Positions 58,270 through 64,000 of a stretch of DNA of 64,000 nt are shown here, one piece after another. Under the pieces are notes generated by a model. It saw only the letters and a list, made by a program, of their open reading frames with translations, was not told the origin of the DNA and made no database searches. The number at the start of each line of letters is the position of its first letter. Position 1 is the stretch's first letter. Source of the DNA: Exophiala sp. HKRS030 (lineage: Eukaryota > Ascomycota > Eurotiomycetes > Chaetothyriales > Herpotrichiellaceae); assembly GCA_023897205.1 (NCBI GenBank), contig JAHWDD010000009.1, forward strand, positions 2,542,001 to 2,606,000. Reading direction: 5' to 3'. A program made the position numbers and the translations under genes.

Positions 58270-60237
58270 GCAAACAGAGTCTCAAGCCTCCCTGCGCAAA
58301 CCTTTGATCTCTTCAAGAGCTCCTCTCCCAGCCTATCCCATACTCGATCCTCGGTAAATCATCCAGACGTTCAATCTCAAGCCTTCAAGCTGGCGGGCAC
58401 CACCGATCGGAGGACTTCCACACATGGAGGGTTTCTTAACCGAGTCTTTGGTAACAAGAAAGACAAGGATGTAGACTCGGACAGCACAACCTCCAGATCT
58501 AGTTTCGAATCCAATAAATCCGTTCCAAATTCCAATAGCTCTCACGAAGCCGCTGGCACACAATCTACAAGTCCCAAGCTCGATACAAATTCTCTCTCAA
58601 AGTCAGAAGATACGACTATGGCATCGTCGCCGACTACCGACGGCAAGAAAAGGCGAAGTAGTAGTGCCAAAGCAAAAGAGATATTTACACAGGCCAAGAA
58701 CTCTCTGATTCACGGTGACCGTGAGGGTCCCCAAACACCCATGCAGAAACTATCCAAGACCGATGCGGCTCTGAGCGTACCTCAGGGCTCATTGAACAAT
58801 TCAGCCGGCGAATCGCAACCCACGCCCAATTCTTCCTTTTTGGTTGGAGTGACCGAAGACAAGAACAAAAAATGTCGCCGTACCATGGAGGATACCCATT
58901 CATATCTTTACAATTTCCTTGGAACACCAGCACCCATTGTGCCGTCAGACAACTCGTTGACCAAGAAATCCTCAATAGAAGACCGAACGAGCTTGAGCAA
59001 GATCCCGACAGATCCCAGTCAACACGTGGTGGAGACGGATAACGGCTATTTCGCCATCTTCGACGGTCACGCCGGTACTTTTGCGGCTGAATGGTGCGGT
59101 AAAAAGCTCCATATTATCTTGGAAGATCTGATGCGTCGATATCCCAACACTGCTGTCCCTGAACTACTTGATCAAACATACACATCGGCAGACAATCAAT
59201 TAGAAAAGCTGCCGCTGAAAAACAGTGGTTGTACTGCAATCACAGCGGTTCTGAGATGGGAAGATCGTGTGCCGACAGCCCACTCGGCAACAGGGTCTCA
59301 AGCCATTGCACCATTAGCAGCACAAGCTGCGAAAGAGGCAGAAAAGAACGAGACATCAAACGGCAAAGACGCAACACCCAGGTCGAATTCCGTGGCCGAG
59401 GCGGCGGCAGCGGCGATACAAGATGCCAAACAAAAAGCAACACGGCAGAGAGTTCTGTACACGGCCAATGTCGGAGATGCGCGAATCATCTTGTGTCGCA
59501 ATGGAAAAGCGCTTCGGTTGTCATACGACCATAAAGGGATGGATGAGAATGAAGGACGTCGAATCTCCAAAGCTGGAGGCCTAATTTTGAACAATCGGGT
59601 CAACGGCGTGCTGGCAGTGACTCGTGCTTTGGGCGACTCTTATCTCAAAGACCTGGTGACAGGGCATCCATACACGACCGAGACGGTGATTCAGCCCGAT
59701 CAAGATGAGTTTTTGATTCTAGCATGCGATGGGGTAAGTTTGGAGACAGGCGCACCCGACATGTTTGGGGCACAGGCTAATGAGACACAGTTGTGGGACG
59801 TTTGTTCGGATCAAGAGGCGGTTGACCTTGTTCGAAATATCGAAGATCCTCAAGCCGCGTCGAAGAAATTGGTGGATTATGCGTTGGCTCGATTTTCGAC
59901 GGACAATCTGTCGGTGATGGTGGTTCGATTTGATTCGCAAAAGCTACAACAAAATACCAAGATTGATATTGGGGTGGAAAATGAAAACAACAGAGATACA
60001 CACGCGATCAGCGAGGTAGAAATGATTGTAGCTGAAGCGCGTCGACATTCGGGAGTGGTGGCAGAGGGAGCTATCTCGGATCAGGATTCGGAGGAGCTTC
60101 GAGAAAGTGTGATTAAAGAAAGCGAGAAAGAAGACCAAGAACCAGGACCTGAACTCACCCCCGATGGAAAAGCAGATGCGGAAAAGCTTTTGACGGAAAA
60201 ACAGCAAGCTGAAAAGGATCAGGTGGGTAGTATTTGA
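58270..60237 (+). CDS. PP2C-type Ser/Thr protein phosphatase
   Basis: Metal-dependent PPM phosphatase. The first in-frame ATG is 58618, but the frame stays open back to 58270 and reads convincingly coding ([19 protein letters not shown], then Ser-rich), so an upstream start exon or non-AUG start is likely. A 57-bp intron at 59734-59790 (GTAAGT, GCTAAT, ACACAG) is in frame; removing it gives [17 protein letters not shown], the standard PP2C motif. From 58618 this makes 520 aa. Other motifs are [55 protein letters not shown] and TDNLSVMVV. Metal-binding Asp residues are present in all of them. An Ala/Lys-rich insert (about residues 225-275) splits the catalytic domain. The tail is acidic (Glu/Lys-rich). 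Best compared with fungal Ptc-type phosphatases acting on stress MAPK pathways; the exact member is not determined. Confidence 0.88.
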   Translation, partial: ANRVSSLPAQTFDLFKSSSPSLSHTRSSVNHPDVQSQAFKLAGTTDRRTSTHGGFLNRVFGNKKDKDVDSDSTTSRSSFESNKSVPNSNSSHEAAGTQSTSPKLDTNSLSKSEDTTMASSPTTDGKKRRSSSAKAKEIFTQAKNSLIHGDREGPQTPMQKLSKTDAALSVPQGSLNNSAGESQPTPNSSFLVGVTEDKNKKCRRTMEDTHSYLYNFLGTPAPIVPSDNSLTKKSSIEDRTSLSKIPTDPSQHVVETDNGYFAIFDGHAGTFAAEWCGKKLHIILEDLMRRYPNTAVPELLDQTYTSADNQLEKLPLKNSGCTAITAVLRWEDRVPTAHSATGSQAIAPLAAQAAKEAEKNETSNGKDATPRSNSVAEAAAAAIQDAKQKATRQRVLYTANVGDARIILCRNGKALRLSYDHKGMDENEGRRISKAGGLILNNRVNGVLAVTRALGDSYLKDLVTGHPYTTETVIQPDQDEFLILACDGVSLETGAPDMFGAQANETQLWDVCSDQEAVDLVRNIEDPQAASKKLVDYALARFSTDNLSVMVVRFDSQKLQQNTKIDIGVENENNRDTHAISEVEMIVAEARRHSGVVAEGAISDQDSEELRESVIKESEKEDQEPGPELTPDGKADAEKLLTEKQQAEKDQVGSI

Positions 60238-62228
60238 TGGGATCATGTGGTAGCGATTGATTTGGGGCAAAGGGGAGGACGGGACGACGGTGTGAATGAT
60301 TCAACGAAAGCCAAGTATCTGGACTCATGGTGGATTTTGGGCAGAGGACCGGGAGATATGAGTATGATATTGGTTGAGCATACCGGCTGTTTAGGTTAAG
60401 ACTTGTCATTGGCCATGTGGCTTTAGCTTTGAGTGGGCAGATCCGGGTGAGATGCAGTGCGTGCTACTTTGGAAACGTTGGCAATATTGCTCGGTGCTCG
60501 TTGCTCGTCGCTCGTTGCTGGAGAAGCTGGGATTTAGATGTAAAGAATTGGGCTCAACAACCAGAGTGAATTAGGTACCCGAGAACCAAGGTAGCCACAT
60601 GGGTAACTAGTCAAAGCCAGAGTGTAGGAAAGAGTACAAGTTCAGTGACGTGACGATGATTGTGAAATTGTGAATCTCGTTGATAGCAATGTTTATGTAC
60701 AAGGCTGGATTGCCGTCTTGCTCATGACGGCCAGGTTAGATTGATTGTACATAGTGGCGGCTGGGATGTATGTATTGTACGGAGTACCTAGGTACGGAGT
60801 CGTCAATATACAACCTACTACCCAGTGACCCAAGGAGTGACTGAAGCTCAAGGCGTGGCATGGCGTGGCGTGGCGTGGCGTAGCATAGACTAAATATCTA
60901 CTCCTTACACACATAGGTACAGTACCCACGAGTACCTTGGGTAGTCAAATACTCGTGGGCTGCAGCACCCACACCTGCACCGAGAAGGAGCCGAGTAAGG
61001 TTAGTCGGAATACCCAATTGAGTAGCTCCGGGCATTGAGATCTGGTCTTATTTAGGGGCACCTAAGGGTACCCGTGGGCCGTGGCAGCTACTGGCACTAA
61101 CTACTGGCACTACGGGATGGAGGACCCAAGTACCCGCTACCAGATTTCAGGACGAGCTTCCACCGAGTCTTCTGTACCTAGTACATACATACATACATAA
61201 ATCCGTACTGTCCCTTCCAACTTAAGGAATCCCATTCCATTCCCTTTGCTCCGTCTTACCCTTCAGACCTCAATGCAGCTACTGCTCCGTAGGTACATAC
61301 ATACTTAGGGACTCGATACCAGCTGCACGGCGTCAACAACTACCTAGTCTGTGGAGAGGCAGATACCTACGCCGACTTGAAAGTTTCCTTAGATCCCGCC
61401 GTTGTTCCCACTAACTACTACTCCGTACCTAAGGTATGTACCTATGTACCTAGCAATAATTCCAGTCCCAGTTCGCATGTGCCATTCATCCACCACCACA
61501 ACTTCCATATTGCCGTAATCAAGGCTTCCGATCTCCTTTGCTCCTTTTTCCACGTCTTTCATCTTTCGGAAAGCTCAATATAAAAATGCCCCAAGCCCAT
61601 TGACTGAAACATCCATTCCCGTACATCCCCATCGTTCATAGCTTGGTAGCTGCCTACTACCCTACCCAATACCGTGGTATCGCTTAGAAACCCCACTTAC
61701 TCAGCAACAACAGCAGTACGGAGTACAGTATCTACCGAGTACCGCTCCGTAGCTCTCTACCAAACATTTTCTTTATTCGGATCCCAAGGTACAGGAGGTC
61801 GGTGCTTTTTGTTCTCTGATCAATTTCGACTTTCTAGCTAAGATAAGCTCAGCCAGCCGACGTGCCCACCAATAAGCCTTGCACCATCCGCACATCCATC
61901 AGCCTCGATTCCACCCTTGTCGCGTCTCTATCAGCGCTTATCAGACCAGAGCTCCTTGAGCCTTGATGCCTTGACTCTTGACCCTTGACGTCCCTTGCCA
62001 TCATCTGTCCTGGAACCGGCGGGAGCTATCCACCACAACTCACAAGTCCATTGACCCACCAAGCTACTGTAACTATTACTACTACTACTGCTCTCCAAAG
62101 TGGCCACTGGCTACCCTCACCAAACTGGGATTGTTTTTTTCAGCAGAAAAAAATAGGGTCTACCGTCTACGCCCATTGCTCATCGGTCTTATTATTATTG
62201 ACTCTTGGAGACTTGACCACCACGCCTG
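60238..62228. other. Repeat-rich intergenic region
   Basis: About 2 kb with no supported gene. It has a (GGCGT)n run at 60852-60882, ACAT tetranucleotide repeats near 61182-61200, three TACGGAGTA/TACTCCGTA motifs (60778, 61419, 61717), and CCTAGGTA-like tracts. Confidence 0.6.
60852..60882. repeat. (GGCGT)n short tandem repeat
   Basis: Six consecutive 5-bp units, one of them diverged to GGCAT. Confidence 0.85.
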
Positions 62229-62559
62229 AAAGTCCCAGCGCCAAAAGGTAATCTACACCGACGACCGACGGGGATCTTTTTGCTCATCCGCTCCGCCAAC
62301 CATCGCCCAAAAAGGTCAATCAGTGCCATTGCCTCTGCCACTGCCACCGGCTCCAACCAAAAAAAAGCATCCTTTCTCACTTCTACTCTTACTACCACCA
62401 CTTGTCACAACCATCCCTTCAATCTTCACCTCCACTACATTTCTCTACTCACACTCTCCTCTCCCCGGTGAACCTCTTCCCATCACTTTTCCATCCCAAT
62501 GGTTTCGCCATAAGACTTCTCTCGTTTATACCTCTTCTTCATTCGCGGTCGCCGCCGTC
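62229..62559 (+). promoter_or_regulatory. Pyrimidine-rich leader of the NADH dehydrogenase gene
   Basis: CT-rich, ATG-poor sequence directly before the start codon at 62560. An open frame runs through it in phase, but its Pro/Leu-rich content is the translation of the pyrimidine tract and lacks an ATG. Confidence 0.5.
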
Positions 62560-64000
62560 ATGGCCATGGCGAGCAAGCTCCCAATGCGATTCCAAACAAT
62601 TGCGTCACAAAGGACTTTTTCCTCCCTAGCAACTCGATCTTCAACACGTTTCCTCAACACACGACCTTCGACATGTATCACTAGCTCCCAACGACAGGCT
62701 CTGCTTGCTCGTCCTTTACTACAACAATCCTTCCGTCGTGCTTACGCAGATGCTCCCAAGGTCGAACTCTCTCCCACCCCAAAGCCCAAGAAACGTTTCA
62801 GGTTCTTCCGCAATCTATGGCGCATCACATGGATATCGGCTGTCCTGAGTTTGGGATATACCGGTTATGTCATTTGGGATTTGCGCAATCCTGCTGACCA
62901 GATCGATCCCGATCCATCCAAGAAAACTTTGGTCGTGCTTGGTACGTGACCCTGTTCTTGACAATCTTTTACCTTACACAACTAACCTCAACATCAGGTA
63001 CTGGCTGGGGCTCCGTCTCTCTCTTGAAAAACCTCGATACCGAAAACTACAATGTCATCGTCGTTTCACCACGCAACTTCTTCCTCTTTACTCCCCTACT
63101 ACCTTCCTGCACTACCGGCACAATCGAGCATCGGTCTATCATGGAGCCTATTCGGAACATCCTGAGACACAAAAAGGCTTCTGTCAAGTACTACGAAGCT
63201 GAATGCACCAAGATCGACTATGAAAAGAGAATTGTTTATGCAAAGGATGACTCGGACATTAAGGGTGATACCATGTCTACCGAAATTCCCTTTGACATGC
63301 TCGTCGTTGGTGTCGGGGCTGAAAATGCTACTTTTGGTATCCCTGGTGTTCGTGAACATGCTTGCTTCCTCAAGGAAGTTGGTGATGCTCAAAAGATTCG
63401 GAAACAAATCATGGACTGCGTCGAGACCGCTACATTCAAGGATCAATCTCCCGAGGAAATCAAACGACTTCTCCACATGGTTGTTGTCGGTGGTGGTCCC
63501 ACCGGTGTCGAATTCGCTGGTGAATTGCAGGATTTCTTCCAAGAAGATCTCCTCAAATGGGTTCCTCAAATCAAGGATGACTTCCACGTTACTCTCGTCG
63601 AGGCTCTACCAAACGTTCTTCCCATGTTTTCCAAGCAATTGATCGAGTATACCGAGTCCAGCTTCAAAGAAGAACATATTGACATTCGCACCAAGACCAT
63701 GGTCAAGAATGTCACCGATAAGTATATCGAGGCTGAAGTTAATAAACCCGATGGTACCAAAGAAATCGAGAAAATCCCTTATGGTCTACTTGTTTGGGCT
63801 ACCGGAAACGCTTTACGCAGCGTTGTCAAGGATTTGATGTCTCAAATTCCCGCCCAAGCCAAGGCTCGTCGTGGTCTCGAAGTTAATGAATATCTTGTTG
63901 TCAATGGTACAGAAAATATCTGGGCTGTTGGTGATTGTGCTGTTGCAAACTACGCACCAACTGCTCAAGTTGCCGCTCAAGAAGGTGCTTTCCTTGCTCG
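62560..64000 (+). CDS. Mitochondrial alternative (type II) NADH dehydrogenase, 3' partial
   Basis: Rotenone-insensitive, non-proton-pumping NADH:ubiquinone oxidoreductase of the NDE/NDI type on the inner mitochondrial membrane. Exon 1 is 62560-62941, the 56-bp intron has an AACTAACC branch, and exon 2 runs from 62998 past the window edge. The start MAMASKLPMRFQTIASQRTF is an Arg/Ser-rich mitochondrial presequence. A transmembrane stretch (ITWISAVLSLGYTGYVIW) follows, which suits an external-facing NDE-type enzyme (inference). The FAD-binding motif VVLG|TGWGSVSLL is split by the intron; the NADH-binding motif is VVVGGGPTGVEFAGEL. FLFTPLLPSCTTGTIEHRSI and NIWAVGDCA are also typical. An EF-hand insertion, found in some NDE proteins, is not seen in the visible part. 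Confidence 0.93.

Noticed and set aside
59734..59790. 19-residue insertion in the PP2C catalytic motif
   Set aside because: It is an in-frame intron; splicing restores ACDG-LWDV.
62323..62559. Upstream extension of the NADH dehydrogenase frame
   Set aside because: No ATG; Pro/Leu/Ser translation of a CT-rich leader. The ATG at 62560 begins a proper mitochondrial presequence.
1..64000. CRISPR array, insertion sequence, rRNA or intact transposon
   Set aside because: No regularly spaced direct repeats, transposase, reverse transcriptase or rRNA sequence recognised; the genome is eukaryotic.

Overview
This window is nuclear DNA of a filamentous ascomycete (Pezizomycotina). The evidence is short spliceosomal introns of 41-112 bp with GTAAGT/GTATGT-type donors and CTAAC/CTGAC branch sites in most genes, fungus-specific families (PalH pH sensor, Zn2Cys6 regulator, LaeA-like methyltransferase, alternative NADH dehydrogenase), and gene spacing of 0.4-3 kb. 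Recurrent TACTCCGTA motifs hint at Eurotiomycetes, but I cannot name a species. No rRNA, tRNA, CRISPR array or intact transposon was recognised.

Layout. 1-4.3 kb: 3' part of a Prp22 splicing helicase, a broken small gene, and a basic nuclear-type protein whose frame is interrupted. 5-11 kb: a LaeA-like methyltransferase, a cytochrome P450 and an aldo-keto reductase side by side, a possible small secondary-metabolism group. 12-20.6 kb: small-subunit catalase, a T5orf172 (GIY-YIG-like) protein with a very long disordered tail, and a PLAC8 cysteine-rich protein. 22-27.5 kb: a secreted GH127-type arabinofuranosidase and an amino-acid transporter carrying an apparent 1-base frameshift. 27.5-30.4 kb: mostly gene-free. 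30.4-36.5 kb: a PPPDE-thioredoxin-PUL fusion protein, an EF-hand-like protein and an F-box protein. 37-47 kb: the ambient-pH sensor PalH, a Zn2Cys6 regulator and a UVRAG/Vps38-like PI3-kinase subunit. 48.5-55.6 kb: a secreted CAP (PR-1) protein with Ser-rich repeats, the ESCRT-III subunit Vps2 and the mitofusin Fzo1. 55.6-64 kb: repeat-rich spacers, a PP2C phosphatase whose frame continues upstream without an ATG, and the 5' part of a mitochondrial alternative NADH dehydrogenase.

Most genes are housekeeping and functionally unrelated. The possible functional groupings are the P450/methyltransferase/reductase trio and the loose proximity of PalH, Vps38-like and Vps2, which all act at endosomal membranes. 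Exon coordinates come from reading splice signals and protein continuity by eye. Family calls come from recognising motifs, not from database searches.
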